Under the pieces are notes generated by a model. The model ran no database searches, had not been told where the DNA came from, and saw only the letters and a list, made by a program, of their open reading frames with translations. Made by a program: the position numbers and the translations under genes. This document shows, one piece after another, positions 8,479 to 16,490 of a stretch of DNA of 37,623 nucleotides. Numbering within the stretch: the first letter of the stretch is position 1; each line of letters starts with the position of its first letter. Source of the DNA: an uncultured Sphingorhabdus sp. GTDB taxonomy: Bacteria; Pseudomonadota; Alphaproteobacteria; Sphingomonadales; Sphingomonadaceae. The stretch spans positions 1 through 37,623 of the forward strand of contig NZ_CALMSV010000063.1 of assembly GCF_937872355.1 (NCBI RefSeq), given 5' to 3'.

Positions 8479-8515
8479 CTACCGTATATCCGTGTCCCAA
8501 TAATGCACTGAGGCC
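8479..8515 (-). repeat. Tn3 right terminal inverted repeat
   Basis: Inverted partner of 988-1024, 35 of 37 positions matching. The sequence beyond 8515 belongs to a different gene, the primase remnant. Confidence 0.88.
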
Positions 8516-8953
8516 GTAGCGGTCCGGGAAGGTCCGCGGCTGACTGCCATTCAGCGCATCTTCCTCGACGCGCAAACCGCGTCTTACCGCATGAAGCTGA
8601 TGCTCGGCAGGCCCGCGCGCGGCGCCTGGCAGGGGGGAGGGGCGGGGCAGGGGACGCTCGCACTTGCCGAGGGCTTCGAAACGGCGCGGGCCTTCACGAT
8701 CCTCAACGAGATACCCTGCTGGGCCACGATGGGCGCGCGCCGCTTCGATCAAATCCAGTTGCCATCATCGATCGAGCGCCTGATCCTCGCGATCGACAAT
8801 GATGCGGAAGGGCGGCGCGGGGCTATCAAAGCGGAAGAGTGCTATGCGCGTCCGGGGCTTTCGATCGAGCGCATGCCCCCTAAGGCCGGCTTCAAGGATT
8901 GGGCCAAGATTCTGGAGACTGGTGAGCGGCGTTGTCTCAAGCCACCGCTCTGA
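8516..8953 (+). pseudogene. Toprim-domain primase, C-terminal remnant
   Basis: An open frame entering from the transposon edge (VAVREGPRLTAIQRIF) and stopping at 8951-8953. It contains a Toprim fold: the first glutamate in LALAEGFETARAF and the acidic pair in LILAIDNDAEGRRGA, followed by PPKAGFKDWAKIL. This is the C-terminal part of the DnaG-like primase commonly carried by conjugative plasmids, which would make primers for the transferred strand. The N-terminal zinc and primase regions are missing because the Tn3 element interrupts the gene, and they are not found left of the transposon. An internal ATG at 8591 could start a short product, but it would lack most of the enzyme. Confidence 0.8.
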
Positions 8954-9041
8954 AGCTCCAGCGTCTCATTCGCCGAAACCGACCAGCGCGCCAACCATAG
9001 CAGCGCCTTGCTTCCGAGCCCCATAATTCCATCCCGTAACC

Positions 9042-9058
9042 GGAGGAAAGGGGAGAGG
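9042..9058 (+). other. Orphan purine tract like those in the backbone gene leaders
   Basis: The run GGAGGAAAGGGGAGAGG resembles the purine tracts placed 45-70 bp upstream of five backbone genes (see the leader features from 10538 on). Here no rightward gene follows, because 9111-10387 is read leftward. It may be the leader of a gene lost during insertion of the toxin-antitoxin pair, or chance. The rest of 8954-9110 holds nothing I recognise. Confidence 0.3.
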
Positions 9059-9110
9059 TCCCACCGTTTGCCGGTACATTTCGGACCCGTCGACTCATAT
9101 GGCCGCGCCG

Positions 9111-9692
9111 CTATCTGCGCAGTTCAATGCTCAACGACTTCAGGGCTGGAACGAGATCGGCCAGACGGAGGAGTTCGACCACGGGGCAGGCCGGGTCGAG
9201 GGTCGTGGTCACAGCCCTGTCGTAGACCGCCACACACGCCGCGTTGGTGATGCGCGACATGTAGATGATCCCGTCGAAATCCGTGTCGTCATAAAGTTCC
9301 TGACTGAACCTGCGTCCAGCGAGCTGCGATCGCCCGCGCGCCGCGTCGGTCGGAATGCCGAGGCGAGTCGCGCCGCTTGTCCGAAGATCGAGCAGCTTGA
9401 GAGGCGATCGTGCAGAAAGACTCGCAACCACGAGATCGTCGACATCCGATTCGAGAAGCACGCGTTTCGTTTTGCCCTGAAAACGGTCCCGCACGATCCG
9501 CTCAGCGAGGGCGGTCGCCAGGTCCTGCGCCGCATAGAGCAATGCGAAGCTGTCGGACTGGCTGGAGAATCGCGTTCGGCCAAAGCCCATGCCCATCGGC
9601 GCCGCCCGATAGCGCGCGTCGAGAATACGGAGGTATCCGCTCGGGTCGATTCCGACCGCAAGCTCCCGCAGTATTGAGCTGTCCAGCGTCAC
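9111..9692 (-). CDS. RES-domain toxin (NAD+-degrading family)
   Basis: 193 residues from a GTG that overlaps the antitoxin stop (GTGA at 9689-9692). A longer version starting at 9809 would overlap the antitoxin by 120 bp and is unlikely. The N-terminal half shows the RES pattern YLRILDARYRAAPMGMGFGRTRFS followed by FALLYAAQDLATALAERIVRDRF, with the Arg, Tyr and Glu positions typical of the family. Characterised RES toxins break down NAD+ by phosphorolysis and stop growth. Position directly after an Xre/ParS-type gene matches the known RES-Xre module. It appears intact. Confidence 0.82.
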   Translation of the reverse strand: MTLDSSILRELAVGIDPSGYLRILDARYRAAPMGMGFGRTRFSSQSDSFALLYAAQDLATALAERIVRDRFQGKTKRVLLESDVDDLVVASLSARSPLKLLDLRTSGATRLGIPTDAARGRSQLAGRRFSQELYDDTDFDGIIYMSRITNAACVAVYDRAVTTTLDPACPVVELLRLADLVPALKSLSIELRR

Positions 9693-10387
9693 GGGTAAGC
9701 GAAAACCGTCCGCGCCGCGTCCGCCACATCCTGGCGACGATCCTGCTTCAACAGATCGATCGGCCGCTTCTCGCCGAGCAAAGGGCTCTGTTGAACGAGC
9801 CAAAGCCACGCGCGCCTCGGATTGCCCGCGATCTCCAGCACATCGCTGATCCCTTGCACGGGCCGTCCGTCAACGAACTGCTCGAGCGGGAACGCATGTT
9901 TGCGTGCGCCCGACAGAAGCGCGATGACCTCGCCCCGCTTCTGCCAGTCGTGCAAGGTCGATCGGGCGATACCCCGTTCATGCAGCATGGTTGATCCGGC
10001 CACCGGACCAGCCCAATCCTCGAGCGATCCCTCGGTCACGTAGCCCGCGAGCCGGCGGCGTCCTTCATCAACGTCGACAAGCTCACCAAAGCCCGAACCC
10101 TTTCGAGCTTCCGTCTGAGCAGGCGCCGGTATCCGGATTGCTGTCGCCGGTCTCTCTTCGCGCGCGAACGCGGCGATCATGGTCGCAACATCTGCACTCT
10201 TGCCCTTGAGGCGCTTTTGCTGGGCCGCGGGCAGTCCGATGACCGCAGCGGCAACGGCGGCGACGATCTGCGCGGTGTTCGCGACGGCTTCCTTGGCGAG
10301 CCCGGACTGGCGACCAAGCACCTCGGTCACTTCGCTCGCCACCAATCGACGAACACCCGCATCTGCATTTCGGACCTGCGCTACCAT
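9689..10387 (-). CDS. Xre/MbcA/ParS-type antitoxin, long form
   Basis: 232 residues from ATG 10387, chosen because AAGGAG lies eight bases before it; an ATG at 10411 has no such site. The last part (NPRRAWLWLVQQSPLLGEKRPIDLLKQ, then VADAARTVF) is the C-terminal toxin-binding region of ParS/MbcA antitoxins. A middle segment (ERGIARSTLHDWQKRGEVIALL) can form the DNA-binding helix-turn-helix. The N-terminal 100 residues (VTEVLGRQSGLAKEAVANTAQIVAAVAAAVIGLP) are an Ala-rich extension not usual in these antitoxins, which are commonly about 130-160 residues. It would neutralise the RES toxin and repress the operon. Confidence 0.78.
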   Translation of the reverse strand: MVAQVRNADAGVRRLVASEVTEVLGRQSGLAKEAVANTAQIVAAVAAAVIGLPAAQQKRLKGKSADVATMIAAFAREERPATAIRIPAPAQTEARKGSGFGELVDVDEGRRRLAGYVTEGSLEDWAGPVAGSTMLHERGIARSTLHDWQKRGEVIALLSGARKHAFPLEQFVDGRPVQGISDVLEIAGNPRRAWLWLVQQSPLLGEKRPIDLLKQDRRQDVADAARTVFAYP

Positions 10388-10429
10388 CGCGATCACTCCT
10401 TCCCGGTCCATATAGGCCGCTGTGCCTAC

Positions 10430-10497
10430 ATTGTCCAGATTGTCCGATATATCCGGAATGTGCGGACCGCTATATGCTGACCAGGTCCTCGCTTCAA
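10430..10497 (-). promoter_or_regulatory. Likely promoter and operator cluster of the RES/Xre operon
   Basis: On the reverse strand TTGAAG (10497-10492) and TATAGC (10474-10469) are 17 bp apart and fit a sigma70-type promoter reading toward the antitoxin. Downstream of it lie the repeated half-sites ATTGTCC (10430-10436 and 10439-10445) and the dyad GTCCG (10442-10446) with CGGAC (10463-10467), spanning ATATATCC. Such repeats between promoter and antitoxin fit autoregulation by the antitoxin. Confidence 0.5.
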
Positions 10498-10537
10498 CGC
10501 ACGCGAACCCGCCCGACGGACAAACGAGCCTGAAGCC

Positions 10538-10599
10538 GGAGAGGGAAGGGGGATCTGGGCTGAGGCTGCCGACGGGGCAGTCAGTCCGGAGACCCCATC
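10538..10599 (+). promoter_or_regulatory. Structured leader of the strawberry-notch gene (purine tract, hairpin, RBS)
   Basis: Purine tract GGAGAGGGAAGGGGGA (10538-10553), hairpin with CTGCC (10566-10570) pairing to GGCAG (10576-10580) and an outer CTG/CAG, then GGAGACCCC (10588-10596) before ATG 10600. The same order recurs before four other backbone genes. Confidence 0.5.
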
Positions 10600-13500
10600 A
10601 TGTCCGATCTATTCGACGCGCCGATCAATGCCGAAATCCGTGCGGCCGTCCTCATCGCCACCCACCTGAAATCCGGTGGCCCGCTCTCCCGGGCCGACCT
10701 CAATACGGCGATGACCGAAGCCTTCCATGGCACCGACGCCGATGGCCTCTGGACCCAGCGCCAGAGTTTCGAGCTCCTCGAACTCGCGCTCGTTCACCAC
10801 CTCCAGTCCGCACCCTATCCGCTGCGCGTTCTCGACGATGCGCATGCCGCTTGCGATCTTCTCGACCGCTTGCCGACGCAGACCGTCCGCAGCGAGAGCC
10901 AGATCGAATGGCAGCAATTCTCGACGCCGGTCGATCTTGCGGCCATCGCGGTCCTCCTCGCGAACATCCAGGGTGACGACGTCATCCTCGAGCCGAGCGC
11001 CGGCAACGGCCTTCTGGTCGCCCAGTGCGGCGCCCACGCAGAACTCCAGCTCAACGAATATGCCCCCGAACGCCGCGCCCGGCTGGTCCACGCGTTTCCC
11101 GGCGCCAAGGTAACCGGGCATGACGGTGCCGCGATCAATTCCACGCTGGCCAATGCGGCAAGACCGACATTGATCCTGATGAACCCGCCATTTTCGCGGT
11201 CCGTGGGCCTGGGCGCGGACGCCCATGCAGCCGTCCGCCACCTCCAGGCAGCTCTTCGGCGCCTCAGCCCGGGCGGTCGCCTCGTCGCGATTATGCCCGA
11301 CTGGTTCGGCCCCAACGCACGCATGCGCGACCTCTTCGAGACCAGCTTGCGCGACGTCCAGCTCCGTACCTCCGTCCGTCTAGAAAAATGCTATCTGAAA
11401 CATGGCACCTCGATCGCCGTCCGCCTCTACGTCATCGACAAGGTGCCCGGCGGTGCGATCCCGGCCACAATCCAGCGGTCTTCCATCCGGGAGCTGATCG
11501 GTGCCCTGGCGATACCCGCGCGCGCCACGCTGGTGATGGCGCCGGCGGCACCCCCGCGCCGGTCGGCAAACCCTTCGCTGTTCCGTGCCATGAAGAGCCG
11601 CCCGCCAAGGCCACGGCCCTTTCATGCGCCCATACGCAACAATGTCCTGCCGGTCGCCTATTCGTCGCTCGCAACGCCTGCCCCGTTGCTCGAACAGGTG
11701 GGTGTCTATCTCCCGTATCGACCGAGCCGCATCGTATTCGACGCCGCTGGCGAGCATCCGACCGCGCTCGTCGAATCCGTCGCGATGGGCTCGATCGCCG
11801 CGCCGGTCCCCGACTATGTGCCGCACCTGCCCGAGCGGTCGGTCAGCGAGCGCTTGCTCTCCGCGTCACAGCTCGAAACGGTCGTCTATGCGGGCCACGC
11901 CTGGTCGCTATACCTTCCGGGCACATTCAGTCCCAGCAAGGAAGGCGTCGGCCTCGAGGCGGCTGAAGACGGGCGCGCTTATCGAAAGGGCTATTTCCTC
12001 GGCGACGGTACCGGTGCGGGCAAGGGCCGCCAGATCGCCGCCTGCATCCTCGACAGCTGGCTCCAGGGACGCCGCCGCAACATCTGGATCTCGAAGAACG
12101 AGGCGCTACTCGAAGACGCGCGGCGCGACTGGACCGCGCTCGGGGGCCTTGCGGCCGACATCCAGCCCCTGGCGAACTGGACGATCGACAAACCCATCCC
12201 CCTCGAACAGGGCGTCCTGTTCGTCACCTATCCAACGCTCCGATCCGTCCGCGGCGACCATAGCCGGCTCCAACAAATCCTCGACTGGGCCGGCCCGGAC
12301 TTCGAAGGGATCATCGCCTTCGACGAAGCCCATGAGATGGGCGGGGTCGCCGGCGGCGAAGGGGCGCTCGGCCGGAAGGAGGGATCGCAACAAGGCGTTT
12401 GCGGTGTCCTCCTCCAGAACCATCTGCCGGGCGCGCGCGTCCTCTATGCCTCGGCCACTGGCGCATCGGACGTCAACAATCTCGCTTACGCGGTCCGGCT
12501 TGGCCTCTGGGGGCCGGGAACGGCCTTTGACGATCGCGAACAGTTCATCGCGGGCATTCGCAAGGGCGGCATCGCGGCCATGGAACTCGTCGCCCGCGAC
12601 CTGAAGGCGCTCGGCCTCTACACCTCTCGGGCGCTCAGCTTCGCCGGCGTCGAATATGAGATCCTGCGCCACGCGCTGACCACCGAGCAGATTGCGATCT
12701 ACGATAGCTATGCTGACGCCTGGTCGATCATCCACCGCAACATGGAACGGGCGCTCGAACTGACCGCCATTGTCGATGGCCTCGAGAACGCCACGCTCAA
12801 CAGCGGCGCCAAGGCCGCGGCGCGCTCCCGCTTCGAATCCGCAAAGCAGCGCTTCTTCGGCCAGCTTCTTCTCAGCATGAAGCTGCCGACAGTGATCGCG
12901 GCGGTCCGTCACCACCTCGGCGAGGGCAAATCGGTCGTTCTCCAGCTCGTCACGACCGCGGAATCGATCCTCAATCGCCGGCTCGCCGAACTGAGCCCCG
13001 AGGAACGGGCCGACCTCGAAATCGATCTCTCGCCGCGCGAATATGTGATCGACTATCTGGAGCGCGCCTTTCCCACGCGCCAGATGCGGATCTTTACCGA
13101 CGACACGGGTACGCCGCGCTCGGTCCCCATGCTCGACGATGAAGGACAGCCCGTCTACAATCCCGAAGCGGAAACCGCCCGCGCCGAACTCATCGAGCGG
13201 CTTTGCGCGCTGCCGCCGATCATGTCGGCGCTCGACGCACTCCTCGGACATTTCGGGCACGACAATGTCGCCGAGGTGACGGGGCGCACCAAGCGGCTCG
13301 TCACCGCGGGCGATGGCCGCCAGAAGCTCGAATCCCGCTCGGCGCGCACCAGCCAGGCCGAGGCCGCCGCCTTTATGGCCGGGCGCAAGCGCGTCCTGAT
13401 CTTCTCGGACGCGGGCGGCACGGGACGGAGCTACCACGCTTCGCTCGACGCGGTGAACCAGGAGCAACGTGTCCATCTGCTGCTCGAGCCGGGCTGGCGT

Positions 13501-14820
13501 GCCGATCGCGCGATCCAGGGACTGGGTCGGACGCACCGGACGCACCAGGCGTCGACCCCGCTGTTCCGGCCCGTCACGACCGATTGCAAGGGCGAGCTCC
13601 GCTTCACCAGCACGATCGCGCGGCGCCTCGACACCCTTGGGGCGCTGACGCGCGGTCAGCGCCAGACCGGAGGGCAGGGGCTTTTCGATCCCGCCGATAA
13701 TCTCCAGAGCGAATATGCGTGCAGCGCTCTTCTGAGCTGGTTCCACCTCCTCGCCGCCGGAAAGCTCGCGAGTACCAATTTGGACGACTTCCAGAATCGG
13801 ACCGGCCTCGAACTCGTCGACAAGGACGGCGTCATGAAGGACGAGATGCCGCCGATCCAGCGCTGGCTGAACCGGATCCTGGCTCTACCGATCGCGTTGC
13901 AGAATAACATCTTCGAGGAATTCCTCTCGCTCACCGAGACCCGTGTGGCGGCGGCGCGGGACGCGGGTCGCCTCGATGTCGGCGTGGAAACCATCCTTGT
14001 CGATACGGCGCGGCTGGTCGACGATGTCGTTCTGCGCACCGATCCCGGGACGGGGGCAACCTCGCACCTCCTGACGATCGAGATCGAGCGCCGCCGCAAT
14101 CCCGTCTCGCTTGAGCGGATCATGCGGATTGCCGAGGGCGACCAGAGCGCGGCGTTCATGATCAACCGGAAGTCGGGCAAGGCGGCGCTCCGGACGCAGG
14201 CCCGCTCGCTCATGGAGGAGAAGGAAGGCACGCCGATCCCGCGGGTCGAACTCATGCGTCCGTCGCGCAACGACTATATGCGTTCGGCCGACCTGTTCGA
14301 ATCCTCATGGGAGGAGATCGACCGGGCAAGCTTTATCGCCCTCTGGACGCAGGAAGCCGAAACCTTGCGGCAAAAGGTCGACACCGAGACGCTTCGCCTC
14401 GCGACCGGGCTGCTCCTGCCGATATGGTCTGCGCTGCCGAGCGACCATCTCGCGGTCAACCGGATCGTCGATGGGGAAGGGCGGTCCTGGCTCGGGCGCC
14501 TCGTCTTCGACGATCATGTGCTTAGGCTTTTCTCGGCGCTCGGAATCGATCGCAAGGAGACCCTGCCTGCTTCCGCGATCGCCAAGGCGGTTGCTGCCGG
14601 GCGCAGTATCGACGTCACCCATCCGTTTCCGCTCACGATCAACAGGAGCATCGTCAACGGCTCCCAGCGTATCGAGCTCGTCGGCTTTCCAGCCGACCGG
14701 CTTGCATGGCTGAAGGCGGCGGGGTGTTTCACCGAAGTGATCCAGTATCGCACGCGGGTCTTCGTCCCCGTAGCGCTGGCCGAGGCTATTCTGGAGACTG
14801 TCCTGGAGGCGACTACATGA
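10600..14820 (+). CDS. Strawberry-notch-type helicase fused to a DNA methyltransferase domain
   Basis: 1406 residues. The N-terminal domain is an N6-adenine-type methylase: motif I VILEPSAGNGLLVAQ at about 128-141 and catalytic NPPF in LILMNPPFS at about 190-197. The middle is the strawberry-notch AAA-like helicase: LGDGTGAGKGRQIA at about 466-479 (P-loop variant of the family) and the DEAH-like FDEAHEMGG at about 573. The C-terminal helicase half has DAGGTGRSYHASLDA and GLGRTHRTHQ (motif VI). In bacteria such proteins are known almost only from mobile elements, with suspected roles in DNA protection or transfer that remain unproven. It stands alone on the forward strand with its own leader and no frameshift. 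Confidence 0.9.
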   Translation: MSDLFDAPINAEIRAAVLIATHLKSGGPLSRADLNTAMTEAFHGTDADGLWTQRQSFELLELALVHHLQSAPYPLRVLDDAHAACDLLDRLPTQTVRSESQIEWQQFSTPVDLAAIAVLLANIQGDDVILEPSAGNGLLVAQCGAHAELQLNEYAPERRARLVHAFPGAKVTGHDGAAINSTLANAARPTLILMNPPFSRSVGLGADAHAAVRHLQAALRRLSPGGRLVAIMPDWFGPNARMRDLFETSLRDVQLRTSVRLEKCYLKHGTSIAVRLYVIDKVPGGAIPATIQRSSIRELIGALAIPARATLVMAPAAPPRRSANPSLFRAMKSRPPRPRPFHAPIRNNVLPVAYSSLATPAPLLEQVGVYLPYRPSRIVFDAAGEHPTALVESVAMGSIAAPVPDYVPHLPERSVSERLLSASQLETVVYAGHAWSLYLPGTFSPSKEGVGLEAAEDGRAYRKGYFLGDGTGAGKGRQIAACILDSWLQGRRRNIWISKNEALLEDARRDWTALGGLAADIQPLANWTIDKPIPLEQGVLFVTYPTLRSVRGDHSRLQQILDWAGPDFEGIIAFDEAHEMGGVAGGEGALGRKEGSQQGVCGVLLQNHLPGARVLYASATGASDVNNLAYAVRLGLWGPGTAFDDREQFIAGIRKGGIAAMELVARDLKALGLYTSRALSFAGVEYEILRHALTTEQIAIYDSYADAWSIIHRNMERALELTAIVDGLENATLNSGAKAAARSRFESAKQRFFGQLLLSMKLPTVIAAVRHHLGEGKSVVLQLVTTAESILNRRLAELSPEERADLEIDLSPREYVIDYLERAFPTRQMRIFTDDTGTPRSVPMLDDEGQPVYNPEAETARAELIERLCALPPIMSALDALLGHFGHDNVAEVTGRTKRLVTAGDGRQKLESRSARTSQAEAAAFMAGRKRVLIFSDAGGTGRSYHASLDAVNQEQRVHLLLEPGWRADRAIQGLGRTHRTHQASTPLFRPVTTDCKGELRFTSTIARRLDTLGALTRGQRQTGGQGLFDPADNLQSEYACSALLSWFHLLAAGKLASTNLDDFQNRTGLELVDKDGVMKDEMPPIQRWLNRILALPIALQNNIFEEFLSLTETRVAAARDAGRLDVGVETILVDTARLVDDVVLRTDPGTGATSHLLTIEIERRRNPVSLERIMRIAEGDQSAAFMINRKSGKAALRTQARSLMEEKEGTPIPRVELMRPSRNDYMRSADLFESSWEEIDRASFIALWTQEAETLRQKVDTETLRLATGLLLPIWSALPSDHLAVNRIVDGEGRSWLGRLVFDDHVLRLFSALGIDRKETLPASAIAKAVAAGRSIDVTHPFPLTINRSIVNGSQRIELVGFPADRLAWLKAAGCFTEVIQYRTRVFVPVALAEAILETVLEATT

Positions 14821-14836
14821 CCGCCGCGGAGGTTCG

Positions 14837-15139
14837 CTAGGCTTCGTCCATCTCGGAGAGCCAATCCTCGCGTGCATGACGGACGCGCAATATCAGCACG
14901 TTGTCATTCGGCCCGAGTTCGTAGACGATGAGATGAGCTTTGTAGGGATAGATGCGGACGGGCGACCGGATTTCCTCACGCTCGCGCGCCGCGCGGGGAT
15001 ATTCTACAAGAAAATTGAAGGTCGCCTCTAGCCCATCGTGATATCCGTCGGCCTGTGCCGGCCCGAACCTTTCGAGCCCGTATAGGTAAACCGCGACCAG
15101 ATCATCGCTGGCAGCACGCGTCAGCTGATACGATGGCAC
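14837..15139 (-). CDS. parE: ParE/RelE-superfamily toxin
   Basis: 100 residues from a GTG two bases after the antitoxin stop. The sequence YQLTRAASDDLVAVYLYGLERFG, then REREEIRSPVRIYPYKAHLIVYEL and VLILRVRHAREDW, is the standard ParE/RelE fold with its C-terminal basic strand. ParE toxins poison DNA gyrase, while RelE relatives cut mRNA. Pairing with a ParD-type antitoxin favours ParE. It converges with the strawberry-notch gene, whose stop is 17 bp away. The pair serves for plasmid or island retention. Confidence 0.88.
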   Translation of the reverse strand: MPSYQLTRAASDDLVAVYLYGLERFGPAQADGYHDGLEATFNFLVEYPRAAREREEIRSPVRIYPYKAHLIVYELGPNDNVLILRVRHAREDWLSEMDEA

Positions 15140-15141
15140 GC

Positions 15142-15387
15142 CTATGACTGCGCGCGTGCTTGTTCGAGCGCTCGAGTGCGGATGTCCGCCATGGATTCAG
15201 TGCTGACTCCGCTGCTCCGCGCCTCGTCAACCAACCGCTGCATATTGGCAATCTTTCCCGCCCGTTCCTGATCGCGACGGATAAGATCTCGCACATAATC
15301 GCTAGCATTGCTGTAGCGCCCCGTGTCGGCTTGGCCTTCGACCCAAAGCTTCATCGGATCCGGCAAAGAGATGTTCATTGTCGCCAT
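15142..15387 (-). CDS. parD: ParD-family antitoxin
   Basis: 81 residues starting MATMNISLPDPMKLWVEGQA, a ribbon-helix-helix protein typical of ParD (NISLPDPMKLWV as the strand, YSNASDYVRDLIRRDQ as the helices), with a charged tail (MADIRTRALEQARAQS) that would bind the toxin. The start at 15387 is chosen because AAAAGGAG lies ten bases upstream. A longer in-frame version from 15450 would run through the promoter. It neutralises the neighbouring ParE and represses the operon from the dyad just upstream. Confidence 0.88.
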   Translation of the reverse strand: MATMNISLPDPMKLWVEGQADTGRYSNASDYVRDLIRRDQERAGKIANMQRLVDEARSSGVSTESMADIRTRALEQARAQS

Positions 15388-15407
15388 GGGCGCTTCGCTC
15401 CTTTTGG

Positions 15408-15441
15408 CAATCTTTATAAGAAAATTGGCAAAGATTGTCAA
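15408..15441 (-). promoter_or_regulatory. parDE promoter with overlapping operator dyad
   Basis: On the reverse strand TTGACA (15441-15436), a 17-bp spacer and TATAAA (15418-15413) form a near-consensus promoter. The perfect inverted repeat CAATCTTT (15408-15415) and AAAGATTG (15430-15437) overlaps both boxes, so ParD bound there would block the polymerase. Confidence 0.8.
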
Positions 15442-15548
15442 GTTGCGCACCGCCCGGAATTACCGGATCAGTTCTGATTGGGCTAGCGAGGACTCATCAC
15501 TCTGAGGCCTCAAACGGCTGACTGAATTCGTGGTCCGCAGGGGCCGGC

Positions 15549-15770
15549 TCAGTTCGCAGGCGCAAATTGCCGGTCGAGGAGACCCTGAGCCGCCCGCTCT
15601 CCGGCACTGGGCGGCATCACGGCCGGAAGGGCGACGGTGACGATCCAGAAGGCCATCATTCCGAGAAACACGCCGCTCGCGATCTTCAACACATCCTGCA
15701 TGATACCGACATCCTCCCCGACCCCGACCAGATAATCTCTCATGGCCCGGCGGCCTCGCGGCCGGGACAA
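15549..15770 (-). CDS. Small predicted membrane protein, unknown
   Basis: Up to 73 residues; an internal ATG at 15743 (MRDYLVGVGEDVGIMQDVL) is an alternative start and may be better, since the preceding residues are Arg-rich and neither start has a good ribosome binding site. One hydrophobic segment, IASGVFLGMMAFWIVTVALP, is long enough to cross the membrane, followed by a short charged tail ending DRQFAPAN. No motif is recognised. The 15451-15548 gap beside it holds nothing apparent. It may be real, as it keeps a clean amphipathic-plus-membrane layout, but a chance frame is not excluded. Confidence 0.45.
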   Translation of the reverse strand: MSRPRGRRAMRDYLVGVGEDVGIMQDVLKIASGVFLGMMAFWIVTVALPAVMPPSAGERAAQGLLDRQFAPAN

Positions 15771-15911
15771 AACACCGTCAGCCTAATCGCCGGGCGCGGC
15801 ATGATCGAGCCCATATCCGGTCCAGAATGGCAATCGAGATAGCCGGCCCGCGCCGAGATGGTGCTGCCGCAGACGGTCCGGTCGGCGGCTCGAGGCGTCC
15901 CGGGCGCCACG

Positions 15912-15974
15912 AAAAGGGGAGGGGGAGGGGAGCCGGTGTCCGGGCTGTTCCGGACGCCAGAAGGACTTCATCCG
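15912..15974 (+). promoter_or_regulatory. Structured leader of the ParB-like gene
   Basis: Purine tract AAAAGGGGAGGGGGAGGGGA (15912-15931), then a 9-bp hairpin GGTGTCCGG (15935-15943) with CCGGACGCC (15950-15958) including one G-T pair, then AAGGA (15961-15965) before ATG 15975. Same layout as at 10538, but the hairpin sequence differs. Confidence 0.5.
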
Positions 15975-16490
15975 ATGACCATTACGGTAAAGCTTTCGAA
16001 GCTTTCGCTTTCTCCGATCAACGTACGATCCCGCCCCGAAGAGCTCCTCGAGATTCCGCAGCTGGCCGCCGATATCGAGGCGCGCGGCATCCTCCAGAAC
16101 CTGCTGGTCAATCCGGTCAAGAAGCCGCGCGGCTCGTTCGAGGTGTTCGACGGCGGTCGCCGCCTTCGCGCTCTGATGAAGCTCGTCCAGGACGGTGTCA
16201 TCGTTGCCGAGAGCTATGACGTCCCCGTCAAGGTTCTGACCGGCGACGAAGCGACCCTATCGGAGACGTCGACCGCGGCGAACTTCCATCAATTGAAGAT
16301 GACGCCTGCGGAGGAATGCCGGGCGTTCCAATATTTCATCGGTCTCAAGGGCGATATCGACGGCGTCGCCAAGCGTCTCGGCGTGACCCGCCGTTTCGTG
16401 GAAGGGCGCCTACGCCTCGCTACCCTGGCCGAACCGATCTTTGATGCTCTGAGCGAGGGCGGGATCACGCTCGATATCGCCAAGGCCTAA
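15975..16490 (+). pseudogene. ParB/Spo0J-like protein, 5' part only
   Basis: 171 residues that stop early. Visible are the N-terminal ParB-like nuclease/CTPase region (SPINVRSRPEELLEIPQLAADIEARGILQNLLV, and FEVFDGGRRLRALMKLV, where GGRRLRAL matches the GxRRxxA motif) and the HTH region (MTPAEECRAFQYFIGLKGDIDGVAKRLGVTRRFVEGRLRLATL). The chain ends LDIAKA-stop, where relatives on such plasmids continue for several hundred residues. Directly downstream another frame resumes an unrelated-looking but protein-like tail, so I infer a deletion that joined this gene out of frame to later sequence. DNA binding might survive; the C-terminal part is lost. Confidence 0.75.

Larger units (their letters stand above)
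988..8515. mobile_element. Tn3-family transposon, about 7.5 kb, with passenger genes
   Basis: Bounded by 37-bp inverted repeats and containing a 984-residue Tn3-type transposase, a serine resolvase and a res-like site, so it has all parts of a replicative Tn3-family unit. Passengers are an ornithine-carbamoyltransferase-like gene, two GFA-family genes, a GNAT acetyltransferase and a large protein of unknown role. The 5-bp flanks differ (TTATG at 983-987, GTAGC at 8516-8520), so the expected target duplication is absent. Together with the missing 5' part of the primase gene at the right edge, this points to a deletion or recombination next to the left end after insertion. Confidence 0.88.

Noticed and set aside
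988..8515. Target-site duplication of the Tn3 element
   Set aside because: Flanking 5-mers TTATG and GTAGC do not match, also when the ends are shifted by one or two bases.
12106..13746. Long reverse-strand open frame antisense to the strawberry-notch gene
   Set aside because: Same codon-bias shadow; the forward frame has all helicase motifs.
15858..15974. Upstream extension of the ParB-like frame to 15858
   Set aside because: It runs through the purine tract and the hairpin; ATG 15975 has AAGGA before it and begins the typical ParB N-terminus.
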